From assembly GCF_012396605.1 (NCBI RefSeq), contig NZ_JAAXPW010000032.1, positions 1-34,444 on the forward strand: a DNA stretch of 34,444 bases, given 5' to 3'. The DNA comes from Ureibacillus thermosphaericus (GTDB taxonomy: Bacteria > Bacillota > Bacilli > Bacillales_A > Planococcaceae). A program made the position numbers and the translations under genes. The notes beneath the pieces are model-generated. The model was given only the letters and a program-made list of their open reading frames with translations. It made no database searches and was not told the origin of the DNA. Of the stretch, positions 15,422 through 24,113 are shown in pieces. Numbering within the stretch: the stretch's first letter is position 1; every line of letters starts with the position of its first letter.

Positions 15422-16045
15422 TTACACTTCCTTTGCTGGTACACCTACTGCTTTTACACCATGCTTAATATTATGAATAACAACAGCTCCAGCACCAATT
15501 AAACAATGATTTCCAATAGTAATTCCCTGGATAATTGTAGCACCTGTCCCAACATGAGTACCTTCACCAATTTTCACTTCTCCAGAAAGAGTAGTTCCTG
15601 GTGCTAAATGTACATGTGCTCCAATTCCACAATCATGATCAATTTTAGCGCCAGTGTTTACAATTGTATTATCGGCAACAAAGGAATTTGTTTGAATGAT
15701 TGCTCCAGCCATTATTTGGACCCCTTGACCCAGCTTTACAGATGGAGCAATAATCGCAGATGGATGTATAACATTAGCAAATGTATACTGCTTATTGGTG
15801 AATAGTTCAAATAATCTTCGTCTATGATTGGATACACTTATGGAACCAATTCCTAATACTAATTCAACTTTATTTGAATCATATTGCAGAATTGTCTCAT
15901 CATTCCCCAAATAGGGAATTTGAAACTGATTTTCTTCCATATCAGGTGCTGTAAAACCAATAATTTTTCGATTTTGACTCAATAATATTTCCGTTAATAC
16001 AGAGGCATGACCACCGTTCCCAAGAATTATTATTGGCTTATTCAT
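15422..16045 (-). CDS. legH: LegH/PglD-type sugar N-acetyltransferase
   Basis: 207 residues. The N-terminal PglD-like fold begins with IIILGNGGHASVL (a nucleotide-binding GxGGHA loop); from about 90 to 205 there is a left-handed beta-helix of hexapeptide repeats ending in VIHNIKHGVKAVGVPAK. The catalytic His lies in KIDHDCGIGAHVHLAPG. It should acetylate the 4-amino group of the GDP-sugar made by LegB and LegC, using acetyl-CoA. It overlaps the legI stop. A TTG at 16048 is possible but the ATG at 16045 is simpler. Confidence 0.87.
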   Translation of the reverse strand: MNKPIIILGNGGHASVLTEILLSQNRKIIGFTAPDMEENQFQIPYLGNDETILQYDSNKVELVLGIGSISVSNHRRRLFELFTNKQYTFANVIHPSAIIAPSVKLGQGVQIMAGAIIQTNSFVADNTIVNTGAKIDHDCGIGAHVHLAPGTTLSGEVKIGEGTHVGTGATIIQGITIGNHCLIGAGAVVIHNIKHGVKAVGVPAKEV

Positions 16046-17114
16046 CAATTAAATCGTCCTTTTCATATGTTTTTTTAGAAACTTTTCCAATATAAGACCA
16101 ATAGTACTTAGAGGGTATACCATTTCCTGGTCGTTTAATTGTTAAATTGTCTTTAGTATAAACTTCACCGGTTTTAATTTGTCTTTTTGCCACCAAGCTT
16201 TTTCGAGCTGCATTGCGGTTTTCAAGTTCAACGAATGAGGGTTCTTTTTTTCCTGTTCCTAACGCTCGTTCCACTTCCCTTATCCTTTTTACCATTGCTG
16301 TTAATTCATTTGGTTCCAATGAAGCACGATGATCTGGACCTTCCAATGTACGATCAAGAGTAAAATGTTTTTCAATAACTTTTGCACCAAGTGCTGTTGC
16401 TGCGATAGGAACAGCTATTCCGTCCGAATGATCCGATAATCCCACTGGCAATTCAAATTCCTTTTCCATTTGTTGCATTGCTTTTAAATTAATTGTTTCA
16501 AATGGGGCAGGATATTCAGTGGTACAATGCAAAATTGTTACATATGTTTTCAAAATATTTTTTGCTTCTTGTGTTTTATAAAATTCATTGACACGCTCTA
16601 ACGAAACAGGTTCTTTTGGATTGGCAAGACCAAATGCAATAAATGCCAATGCTTCATGAATTTCATCTATCGTTGCCATCCCTGTGGATAAAATGATAGG
16701 CTTTTGTTTGGTTGCAATATGATGAATAAGCGGTAAATTTGTTAACTCTCCAGAAGGAATTTTGGCAATTGAAATCTTCAAATCATCGAAAAGAAAATCG
16801 ACACTCTCAAAATCAAAGGGTGTCGATAAAAATTCAATATTTTGAGACTTGCAATACTCTTGCAATTGGGCAAATTCATCATAAGACAATTCCAATTTTT
16901 TTAGCATTTCAAATTGAGAAGTTGCCTCACCCAAATTTTCAATTTGATAATTTGCTTGTTGAGCAGATTTTGTCACTAGGTTTTCGGTTTTAAAAGTTTG
17001 AAATTTTACAGCATCAGCACCTGCCATTTTGGCGACGTCCACTAATTTTTTCGCAATTTCAAGTGAACCGTTATGATTCACTCCAGCTTCAGCAATTATA
17101 AAAGTTTTATTCAT
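16038..17114 (-). CDS. legI: Legionaminic acid synthase (NeuB family)
   Basis: 358 residues, full length for NeuB/LegI synthases, which condense a 6-deoxy-mannose-type sugar with phosphoenolpyruvate to form the nine-carbon acid. The TIM barrel starts IIAEAGVNHNGSLEIAKKLV and contains KFQTFKTENL, ILSTGMAT, ILHCTTEYPAP and GLSDHSDGI; the SAF (antifreeze-like) domain occupies about 285-345 (ARKSLVAKRQIKTGEVYT). AAAGGAG lies inside the end of the ruined formyltransferase gene, whose TGA overlaps this ATG, so the old coupling signal is still used as ribosome binding site. Substrate by context. Confidence 0.92.
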   Translation of the reverse strand: MNKTFIIAEAGVNHNGSLEIAKKLVDVAKMAGADAVKFQTFKTENLVTKSAQQANYQIENLGEATSQFEMLKKLELSYDEFAQLQEYCKSQNIEFLSTPFDFESVDFLFDDLKISIAKIPSGELTNLPLIHHIATKQKPIILSTGMATIDEIHEALAFIAFGLANPKEPVSLERVNEFYKTQEAKNILKTYVTILHCTTEYPAPFETINLKAMQQMEKEFELPVGLSDHSDGIAVPIAATALGAKVIEKHFTLDRTLEGPDHRASLEPNELTAMVKRIREVERALGTGKKEPSFVELENRNAARKSLVAKRQIKTGEVYTKDNLTIKRPGNGIPSKYYWSYIGKVSKKTYEKDDLIDE

Positions 17115-17696
17115 TCGATTCTCTCCTTTAAAAAGGAATCTCCAGTTTTTACTGTAAATGAATTTTTATCAACACTGACAATTTTAACTGGTTCAATATT
17201 ACTTTCTATCTCAACACTTAAAATTTCTGGTTTACAAACTTTAATTTCGAAATCATTATAATCAAAATGTGCTCCAATATACGGTCTGGAAAGAGACTAA
17301 TAATATCCCCTGAATCAGTTTTTTCATCTAAATAAAAAAAGTTGAGCAGGTTCCTTTCAATCCTAACACGATAGTCCAAATAATTGAATGTCTTCCACGA
17401 TTTTTTGGTAAAAGAGTTGGATGATTACAAATTGTTCCTAAACTTAGGGTATGTAAAAACCTCCTGTAATTAATATCAAGTTGCTTCAATTGAATCCAAT
17501 CAATTAATTGTTAAGGATTTTTATAATCTATCCAATCAATGCCTATTCTTCTGCAATTTCATTTAATGGTTCATAATCTGCATTATAATAAAAAACTTTT
17601 GTTACAATTTCCAATAATTTCTGTATTCGTATTATCTAAAATTGCTCTTAAAAAGACTTTACTCGATTTTACACAACCAATATTTAATATTTCCAT
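17111..17696 (-). pseudogene. Remnant of a sugar N-formyltransferase gene
   Basis: Reading the minus strand in all three frames yields, in order, MEILNIGCVKSSKVFLRAIL, NADYEPLNEIAEE, IDWIDYKNP, TGGFYIP, NHPTLLPKNRGRHSIIWTIV, YLDEKTDSGDII, and RPYIGAHFDYNDFEIKV. These follow the layout of formyltransferases of the methionyl-tRNA/ArnA type: an N-terminal fold, the HPxLLPxxRG loop, the (T)DSGDI segment and the RPY C-terminal part. At least four frame breaks (one in the A-run 17590-17595) separate them, so no intact product is possible. The ATG overlaps the legG end and has GAGGAA before it; the TGA overlaps legI. It was once a coupled member of the operon. Confidence 0.88.
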
Positions 17697-18859
17697 TTAT
17701 ATTCCTCTATATCATAAAATCTTTTTATTAAAATTTTCTCTAAATCTACATTTTTTAGGACTTCAACAATCTGTTCTGAAGTATTTCCTTCCCCGTACAA
17801 CATTTTCATATTATTAATTCTTTTTTTGAATTCATTTGATAAACCTATATTAATCGCATTAACAATAGATTCTTCTTTAAAATCACAATCAATAACAGAT
17901 TCCGCTTTTAATCTTCCTTGTTGTCTTATTCCAATATTGATAGTTGCTTTGCGGAAATATGGAACTTCTAATAAACCGCTTGATGAATTTCCTATTACCA
18001 ATTCACAATGTTTGATTGCACTTAAATATCTGACCTGCCCTAAAGAATCAAATACATAAGCTCTTTTTGGATTTTCTTTTACGTATTTTTCAATATTGTA
18101 ATTAATTATTCTACCTTCCGTATCAGCATTGGTTTTCGTAAAAATTACTTGATAATCAGAAAATTTATCAAGAGCTTTTAATAATGTTAAAATTTGTTTT
18201 TCAGAAGTACTTTTCTCTAATGTTGTAGGATGCAATGTAACAAGGAAAAATTTTTCTAATTTTACACCTATATTTTTTGAAAGCTCGTCCTTATCTAATA
18301 AAGATAACTTTTTAATGCCTTCAATTCCTAAAGTACCTACATTATAAACATTTTTAGGTTGTTCCCCCATTTGTATAACTCTCTGCCTATATTCTTCAGT
18401 TGCTGTAAAATGTAGATGTGCCATTTTTGTTATTGAATGTCTAATAGGATCATCTATCACTCCTTCTGTTAATTCCCCTCCATGTATATGTGCAATTGGA
18501 ATACGCATTATCATCGCAGTTTGTGCCGCAGCAAAAATCTCGAAACGATCTCCTAATAAAACAACAATATCTGGATTTAAAATTTGAAAAATATCTGCAA
18601 ATGAAATTACAGCTAATCCTACTGATTTTGAAATAGCTGTTGGGGTATCTCCCGAAAGCAACATTTCTACTTTTCCATCAATTTTAAAACCATCTTTTTC
18701 GATTTGTTTATATGTTAGTCCAAATTCGGGAGATAGATGCATCCCTGTTGCAACAATTTGTAATTGAAGATTCTTATCTTTTTGTATTCTTTTCATTAGC
18801 CAATATAATAATCCATATTCAGCTCTAGTACCTGTAACAATACATATTTTTCTTTTCAA
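17684..18859 (-). CDS. legG: Hydrolysing NDP-sugar 2-epimerase (NeuC/LegG)
   Basis: About 391 residues. The start region CIVTGTRAEYGLLYWLM, VVLLGDRFEIFAAA near 94-107, IAHIHGGELTEGVIDDP near 117-133 and the UDP-binding GNSSSGLLEVPYF near the C-terminus identify a hydrolysing 2-epimerase. In the legionaminic pathway it removes GDP from 2,4-diacetamido-2,4,6-trideoxy-glucose while inverting C2. Start choice: ATGs at 18880-18872 overlap the legC stop but lack an SD; GGAG lies 9 bases before a TTG at 18859, from which the protein starts MKRKICIVTGTRAEYG like its relatives. The coupled ATG remains an alternative. Confidence 0.88.
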   Translation of the reverse strand: MKRKICIVTGTRAEYGLLYWLMKRIQKDKNLQLQIVATGMHLSPEFGLTYKQIEKDGFKIDGKVEMLLSGDTPTAISKSVGLAVISFADIFQILNPDIVVLLGDRFEIFAAAQTAMIMRIPIAHIHGGELTEGVIDDPIRHSITKMAHLHFTATEEYRQRVIQMGEQPKNVYNVGTLGIEGIKKLSLLDKDELSKNIGVKLEKFFLVTLHPTTLEKSTSEKQILTLLKALDKFSDYQVIFTKTNADTEGRIINYNIEKYVKENPKRAYVFDSLGQVRYLSAIKHCELVIGNSSSGLLEVPYFRKATINIGIRQQGRLKAESVIDCDFKEESIVNAINIGLSNEFKKRINNMKMLYGEGNTSEQIVEVLKNVDLEKILIKRFYDIEEYKWKY

Positions 18860-18876
18860 TTTTCTACACTCCATCA

Positions 18877-20022
18877 TCATAACGGGGTACTTGGAATATT
18901 GATAATACTTCGATTAAGTTTCTCTGTATAATCTAGTTTAGCTTTTGGATAATTCTTATATATTTTAAGCATATGCATCGGTTTCCAGATTGGTCGAGAC
19001 ATGACTCCATCATCATTTAAAATTTTCAAAATATCATTGCGTTTTAATTTTTCACCCAATATTATTGTTTGTAACCAATAATTACTCTGAGCATTGTTTG
19101 ACTCTGTAAACAATCGAACATCTTCTAATTGAGAAATTATTTTTTTATATGTATCTGTTAATTTTCTTTTCTGCTCTATAAACTTTGGCAATTTTTCCAA
19201 CTGCGCACACCCTAACGCGGCATTAATATTCGGCATCCGATAATTATAGCCGATTTCATCATGCACATATTCCCAACGATGTGGGATTTTTGCTGTGGTT
19301 GTTAAATGTTTTGCATAATCAGCTAATTGATCATCATTCGTAACAATTGCTCCACCGCCACCAGTTGTGACGATTTTGTTGCCGTTAAAACTAAATGCAG
19401 CTACTTTTCCAAAAGTACCTGTATGTTTTCCTTTATAATACGAACCTAATGACTCTGCAGCATCTTCCACTAACACTAGGTTGAATTTATCACATAACTC
19501 TAATAACCCATCCAAATCTACAGGATGGCCAAAGGTATGCATTGGAACAACTGCAGCTATCCGTCTACCTGTTTGTTTGTTATATAATTGTCCATTTCTT
19601 AAAACACCGATTCCTTCTAAATGTTTATCTAATTTAACTGGATCGATCCCTAGGGTTTCATAAGAAACATCAACAAAATGCGGAATTGCCCCTAAATAAG
19701 ACGCTGCGTTGGCAGTCGCAACAAATGTGAGCGATGGCATTAAAACCTCATCATTTTCTTGCACGCCTACAATTTTGAGCGCAATATGCAAAGCGGCAGT
19801 ACCATTTACAACGGCAACTGCACGCTTTGCACCTACAAATTTCGCTAAATCTTCTTCAAATCGATTCACATAAGACCCTACCGATGATACCCATCCAGTT
19901 TTGATACAATTTGTCACATATTCAATTTCTTTTTCGTCAAATATTGGTTCATGTAAAGGGACAACATCTTTTTCATACAATTTTTTTATTTCGTTTGCAA
20001 ACTGAATCCACTGTTCGTTCAT
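18877..20022 (-). CDS. legC: LegC-type PLP-dependent sugar aminotransferase
   Basis: 381 residues of the DegT/DnrJ/EryC1 family. The PLP lysine is Lys216 in SFNGNKIVTTGGGG; the cofactor aspartate is in LVLVEDAAESLG (near 182-193), and the GTAALHIAL phosphate-binding region is near 74-82. It should aminate C4 of the 4-keto sugar formed by LegB, using glutamate. The extra N-terminal residues before PLHEP and the stretch after HLEGIGV are features I associate with LegC rather than PseC. It overlaps the legB stop by ATGA. Confidence 0.92.
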   Translation of the reverse strand: MNEQWIQFANEIKKLYEKDVVPLHEPIFDEKEIEYVTNCIKTGWVSSVGSYVNRFEEDLAKFVGAKRAVAVVNGTAALHIALKIVGVQENDEVLMPSLTFVATANAASYLGAIPHFVDVSYETLGIDPVKLDKHLEGIGVLRNGQLYNKQTGRRIAAVVPMHTFGHPVDLDGLLELCDKFNLVLVEDAAESLGSYYKGKHTGTFGKVAAFSFNGNKIVTTGGGGAIVTNDDQLADYAKHLTTTAKIPHRWEYVHDEIGYNYRMPNINAALGCAQLEKLPKFIEQKRKLTDTYKKIISQLEDVRLFTESNNAQSNYWLQTIILGEKLKRNDILKILNDDGVMSRPIWKPMHMLKIYKNYPKAKLDYTEKLNRSIINIPSTPL

Positions 20023-21020
20023 ATATTATAAACATCTGCCTTATATTGAGATAAATTTTTCGGATTGGTAAACCATTCAATTGTTTCTTCCAATCCTTTT
20101 CTTAAACCATCTTTTCCAGCATATTCTGGCTCCCAGCCTAGTAACTGTTTTGCCTTTGAATTATCTGCCCATAATCGTTCAACTTCACTTTTTTCAGGTC
20201 GTAAACGTTGCTCATCCGTTTGGATTTTTAATTCTACATCCATAATATCGGCAATCATTTGAGCAGTTTCACCAATAGAAATTTCATAATTAGAACCTAT
20301 GTTGATTACTTCTCCAATCGAATTATCAGACTTCATTACGGCAATAAATCCTCGAACAGTATCTTTTACATAATTAAAATCCCTTGTAGGACTAATTGCG
20401 CCAAGTTTAATAGTCGATTTTCCGCTTGCAAGCTGACTAATAATGGTAGGAATTACTGCTCGTGCCGATTGCCTAGGTCCATATGTATTAAAGGGACGTA
20501 TAATTGAAACAGGCGTATCAAAAGAGCGATAAAAAGAAAGCGCAATTTGGTCAGCTCCAATTTTTGAAGCAGAATATGGAGATTGACCTTGTAATGGATG
20601 TTTTTCATCAATCGGGACATATTGTGCTGTTCCATACACTTCACTTGTAGATGTATGAACAACTTTTTCTATACCTAATTCTCGAGCAGCTTGTACCACA
20701 TTTAATGTTCCATTAATATTCGTATCAACATAAGTTGCTGGAGAGTGATAAGAGTACGGAATTGCAATAAGTGATGCTAAATGTAATACATGAGTACATC
20801 CTTTCATTGCCTCTTTTACACCAAAGGGATCACGAATATCCCCTGCAAATATTTCAAGGGAAGATTTAATGTCTTCTGATGAATGATCCAACCATCCCCA
20901 TGAATTAAAGGAATTATAGTAAACAAAGGCACGTACATTATAACCTTGCTTTACTAATTCCTCTGTAAGATGTGAACCAATAAAACCGTCTGCTCCTGTA
21001 ACTAAAATTTTTTTAATCAT
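20019..21020 (-). CDS. legB: LegB-type NDP-sugar 4,6-dehydratase
   Basis: 333 residues, extended short-chain dehydrogenase fold. ILVTGADGFIGSHLTEELV at the N-terminus binds NAD; STSEVYGTAQYVP carries the catalytic Ser/Thr, and SPYSASKIGAD the YxxxK pair; RPFNTYGPRQSARAV is the nucleotide-sugar part. It makes the 4-keto-6-deoxy intermediate. Start choice: the frame opens at 21071, but ATGGAG lies 7 bases before the ATG at 21020 and the protein from there begins directly with the Rossmann strand. Third gene of the island behind Maf and the 113-residue gene. Confidence 0.92.
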   Translation of the reverse strand: MIKKILVTGADGFIGSHLTEELVKQGYNVRAFVYYNSFNSWGWLDHSSEDIKSSLEIFAGDIRDPFGVKEAMKGCTHVLHLASLIAIPYSYHSPATYVDTNINGTLNVVQAARELGIEKVVHTSTSEVYGTAQYVPIDEKHPLQGQSPYSASKIGADQIALSFYRSFDTPVSIIRPFNTYGPRQSARAVIPTIISQLASGKSTIKLGAISPTRDFNYVKDTVRGFIAVMKSDNSIGEVINIGSNYEISIGETAQMIADIMDVELKIQTDEQRLRPEKSEVERLWADNSKAKQLLGWEPEYAGKDGLRKGLEETIEWFTNPKNLSQYKADVYNI

Positions 21021-21073
21021 AATAAAACTCCATTCACTTTTTCTGAATTTTACAATTGATTCTTTAGCCAAAT

Positions 21074-21415
21074 TTATGAAATATTTGCAATTAAGGAGAC
21101 TTCTTTAAAAAATGGTGCAACTTCATATTCAAAAAGATCAGCAACAAGCAAATAATCTTGATTTTCTATCGCATCATTAATTTCGATTAAAAATGAATTA
21201 ATTTGTTCCACATTAAGTGTAACTTCTACATTACGTTCTCTTAATAATTCTGAAACTTTTATTAACCACATTACACCTTCTGAAAAGTCTTTAATTGTTT
21301 TAAATGCTTCTTCTAATTTTTCCTCACGTAAACATTCCGCAATATACAATGTTCCATTGGGAATTTTTTTTAAATATTCATTATAAGATTCAACTACTTC
21401 TAGTACATCACACAT
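21074..21415 (-). CDS. Small acidic helical protein coupled to Maf
   Basis: 113 residues, mostly helical, acidic, with no signal peptide or membrane segment; I do not recognise a family. It is tightly coupled to Maf: the Maf stop TGA overlaps its AGGTGA ribosome binding site, and the ATG at 21415 is 5 bases beyond. A GTG at 21424 is possible but has no SD of its own. Its place between the glycosyltransferase and the sugar-making genes suggests a Maf cofactor, or a chaperone bringing flagellin to Maf; that is inference. Size and helicity resemble flagellar chaperones such as FliS and FliT without clear sequence identity. Confidence 0.75.
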   Translation of the reverse strand: MCDVLEVVESYNEYLKKIPNGTLYIAECLREEKLEEAFKTIKDFSEGVMWLIKVSELLRERNVEVTLNVEQINSFLIEINDAIENQDYLLVADLFEYEVAPFFKEVSLIANIS

Positions 21416-21420
21416 TATTA

Positions 21421-23103
21421 TCACCTGCGCTTAAATATTTCTGGCCAATTATTATGTTGAATTAACTCTTCTAAATAATTCTGTACAATTTCTACAAAAT
21501 CCAAGAGTTTTTTTAGCATTTCAACTCGTTCTTCATTAGTTTGGAAATTTCCTTCAAAACCAAATTCAAACATATTATTAATTGACTTTGTACTTGAATA
21601 AATCATATTTAAAATATGTGTTTCTATCATTGCATTTTGTCTCAGTTTTTTAATGAGCTTTAATAACTTTTCTAAATCTTTAAATGTTACTGCTTTTGAG
21701 TTTATTTTTTTAATTTTTCTAGAAATATCATCAACTTCTTTTTTACTGTCTATAATTTTTTTATAGTACTCTAATGATAAAGTATAATCGATTTCTTTTT
21801 TACTAACATTTGTTGGAATCCATGATTTATCAATTGTTTCAGCTAACATAATATCATTTTTATCTTTAAATGGAACATCTTTGATTTTTGCACCACTTTT
21901 CGATAAATTATAAATTTTTATTTGATTATTCACTTCTTGAATAACTGAAACTGCATTGTTAAAATTCTCTAACATTGACGCCAAGTTTAAATTTGTTGAT
22001 ACTTTACCACCAATATTCCCCTCTACTTCAACTATATCTCCTAAATTCTTTGAAGCTTGATGTTCATGAACTCCATTTGCATAATATTTTCCGTCTTTTA
22101 ATGCTAAATCTTGTCCAACTAAGAAAACTTCACTTGCACCTAAATAATGAGTAAGTAATAGAGAATATATTGCAACAGATGATACTGTAGAAACCTTTAA
22201 AAAATCCGGTCTTACTTCTGCTGTAATAGTATCTAGTTCAAAGTTTGTGAAATATAATTCTCCTTTATGATGTTTTAAAATTAAATGATTCGCAGTACCC
22301 GTAGTAATAATAGGTCCTGAATATTTAGTATTCTCAAAATGAGCTGTAAAGTTTACAAGTGAAGCATCAATAATGGTAACAAAATCGGGTATAATTCCGT
22401 TATTTAATAAACCATTTACAGCTGATCCTGATGCTAATATATAAGCTTTATCTTGATTTTTTTTAATAAAATCTAAGTTATCTACTAACGATGGTCCGGA
22501 TGCAACTAAAATAAACGGCTTACCTAAAAAATTCTCCTTTATTTCCAATAAACTTTTCCCGTTTTTACTTAAACTTAAATTTAAGATAGGTTCTATTAAC
22601 CAATCAAATCTAAAAAATTTTTCTGTATTTTTATTAATTGATGCTGTGGTCGTACCCATTTTTATTTTTTGAATTATTGGGTTTAAAATATTTTTACTAA
22701 GTTTGTCATAATTCGGATGAAATAAAATTTCAAATTCCATCCCAGTGGAACTACGGATTGCTCCTGTTATTTGAAGATAGTTTAGATTTTCTTCATGGAA
22801 AAAATAAATATTATTTTTTTTTAGTTCCCCTTTTAATTCGTTATCAAAATCAATTTCTTTAAAAGGTTCTAAAATATAGATTTTAGATTTTAATTTTAAA
22901 TCTATTAAATATTGTAATAAAGTACCGTTACCAGATCCAATAATAAAATAACATTTATTCGATCTTAATTGTTCAATGAATTTTTCTATTTCCTTCTGTG
23001 GAGAAACTTGTGAATTCAACGCTATCATACGATTTGAATGATGATCTTTTATTTTAATAACTTCTATATTTCTAGAATTTACTTCTCTAATAAGTGTGTA
23101 CAT
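21421..23103 (-). CDS. Motility accessory factor (Maf) flagellin nonulosonic acid transferase
   Basis: 560 residues of the Maf/DUF115 family. An N-terminal region with IIGSGNGTLLQYL (54-66) and a central DUF115 domain with LVASGPSLVDNL (199-210), ASGSAVNGLLNNGIIPDF and IIDAS, then FLVGQDLALKDGKYYA. Maf proteins move pseudaminic or legionaminic acid from the CMP-donor to Ser/Thr of flagellin in the cytoplasm before export. Start choice: the frame opens at 23130, but AAAGGTG is 8 bases before the ATG at 23103. It lies directly behind the flagellin terminator with no evident promoter, so it probably depends on read-through from hag. Very AT-rich with many Lys, Asn and Ile, as are its island neighbours. 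Confidence 0.93.
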   Translation of the reverse strand: MYTLIREVNSRNIEVIKIKDHHSNRMIALNSQVSPQKEIEKFIEQLRSNKCYFIIGSGNGTLLQYLIDLKLKSKIYILEPFKEIDFDNELKGELKKNNIYFFHEENLNYLQITGAIRSSTGMEFEILFHPNYDKLSKNILNPIIQKIKMGTTTASINKNTEKFFRFDWLIEPILNLSLSKNGKSLLEIKENFLGKPFILVASGPSLVDNLDFIKKNQDKAYILASGSAVNGLLNNGIIPDFVTIIDASLVNFTAHFENTKYSGPIITTGTANHLILKHHKGELYFTNFELDTITAEVRPDFLKVSTVSSVAIYSLLLTHYLGASEVFLVGQDLALKDGKYYANGVHEHQASKNLGDIVEVEGNIGGKVSTNLNLASMLENFNNAVSVIQEVNNQIKIYNLSKSGAKIKDVPFKDKNDIMLAETIDKSWIPTNVSKKEIDYTLSLEYYKKIIDSKKEVDDISRKIKKINSKAVTFKDLEKLLKLIKKLRQNAMIETHILNMIYSSTKSINNMFEFGFEGNFQTNEERVEMLKKLLDFVEIVQNYLEELIQHNNWPEIFKRR

Positions 23104-23155
23104 GAGGTATTCACCTTTTCTTTTTAACATAAATAAATATTAGTAAAGCACATGT

Positions 23156-23188
23156 AAAAAAAGCCGAAGCGTTTAGCTTCAGCTTTTT
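23156..23188 (-). terminator. Flagellin gene terminator
   Basis: On the minus strand AAAAAGCTGAAGC, loop TAAAC, GCTTCGGCTTTTTTT: a compact stem with a T-run, 14 bases after the hag stop. Some read-through is likely, since Maf and the sugar genes follow without a visible promoter. Confidence 0.92.
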
Positions 23189-23201
23189 AGCCTTCAATCA
23201 A

Positions 23202-24014
23202 TTATTGTAATAATTGAAGTACGCCTTGAGGTTGTTGATTTGCTTGTGCTAGCATTGATTGTGCAGCTTGCATTAAAATGTTATTCTTAGTAAATTCCAT
23301 CATTTCTTTTGCCATATCAACGTCACGGATACGTGATTCAGCTGCAGTTAGGTTTTCAGATGTAGCACCTAAGTTGTTAATTGTATGCTCTAAACGGTTT
23401 TGAATAGCACCTAAATCAGCACGTTGAGAAGATACAGCTTTAATTGCAGAATCGATTAAAGCAATCGCACTATTTGCACCTGATTGTGTACCAATGTTAA
23501 CAGAATTAACGCCTAATGCAGTTGCATTCATTGAACCAATTGATACTGTTAAAATTTGTCCAGTATTTGCACCGATGTGGATGATTTTTCCGCTGAATGA
23601 ACCATTTAATAATTTTTGAGTGTTGAACTCAGTATCAGTAGAAATACGTGTAATTTCTGTTAATAAAGCACTTACTTCTTTTTGTAGTTGTTGACGGTCT
23701 TCATCAGTGTTTGTATCGTTCGCAGATTGTACTGCTAGCTCACGCATACGTTGTAAAATCGCGTGAGTTTCGTTAAGTGCACCCTCAGCAGTTTGAATTA
23801 ATGAAATACCGTCTTGAGCATTTTTAGATGCCATGTCAAGACCACGGATTTGTCCGCGCATTTTTTCAGAAATCGCTAAACCTGCTGCATCGTCACCAGC
23901 GCGGTTGATTTTGTAACCTGAAGATAATTTCTCAAGGTTTTTCGCAGCTTGAGAGTTATTGAATGATAGGTTACGGTGAGTGTTTAAAGCTGAAATATTG
24001 TGTTGAATTCTCAT
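23202..24014 (-). CDS. hag: Flagellin
   Basis: 270 residues, somewhat shorter than B. subtilis Hag (304). The N-terminal D0/D1 (MRIQHNISALNTHRNLSFNN, then LSSGYKINRAGDDAAGLAIS) and C-terminal D1/D0 (ESRIRDVDMAKEMMEFTKNN, ending VLQLLQ) are intact; the middle (about 135-195) is short and rich in Ser, Thr, Asn and Gly, giving candidate O-glycosylation sites for Maf. It is made in very large amounts: a sigma-D promoter, a strong GGAGGAA ribosome binding site, a stem-loop at the mRNA 5' end and CsrA sites in the leader are all visible. FliS, FliW and CsrA encoded nearby control its export and translation. Confidence 0.98.
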   Translation of the reverse strand: MRIQHNISALNTHRNLSFNNSQAAKNLEKLSSGYKINRAGDDAAGLAISEKMRGQIRGLDMASKNAQDGISLIQTAEGALNETHAILQRMRELAVQSANDTNTDEDRQQLQKEVSALLTEITRISTDTEFNTQKLLNGSFSGKIIHIGANTGQILTVSIGSMNATALGVNSVNIGTQSGANSAIALIDSAIKAVSSQRADLGAIQNRLEHTINNLGATSENLTAAESRIRDVDMAKEMMEFTKNNILMQAAQSMLAQANQQPQGVLQLLQ

Positions 24015-24019
24015 TATGA

Positions 24020-24060
24020 ATTCCTCCTTGAAAATGTTTTATACTCCACATCCTTGTGGA
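24020..24060 (-). promoter_or_regulatory. CsrA-binding sites in the flagellin leader
   Basis: On the minus strand TCCACAAGGATGTGGA (24060-24045) is a hairpin with AGGA in the loop and matches the ACARGGAUGU core of the CsrA consensus. A second GGA-containing site, CAAGGAGGAAT (24030-24020), covers the ribosome binding site. The two-site layout is the one known for B. subtilis hag. Confidence 0.85.
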
Positions 24061-24067
24061 AATTAAT

Positions 24068-24102
24068 GACTCAAGTAAGTAGTATTATGTATTTCTCGAG
24101 TC
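24068..24102 (-). promoter_or_regulatory. 5' stem-loop of the hag transcript
   Basis: On the minus strand GACTCGAG (24102-24095) pairs with CTTGAGTC (24075-24068), 8 bp with one G-U. It lies within a few bases of the expected transcription start and may stabilise the mRNA. Confidence 0.55.
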
Positions 24103-24113
24103 TTACACTTTAT

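Noticed and set aside
17539-17817. Plus-strand 92-codon frame in the legG/legI gap
   Set aside because: It is antisense to the formyltransferase remnant and to legG, with no ribosome binding site and no recognisable protein pattern.
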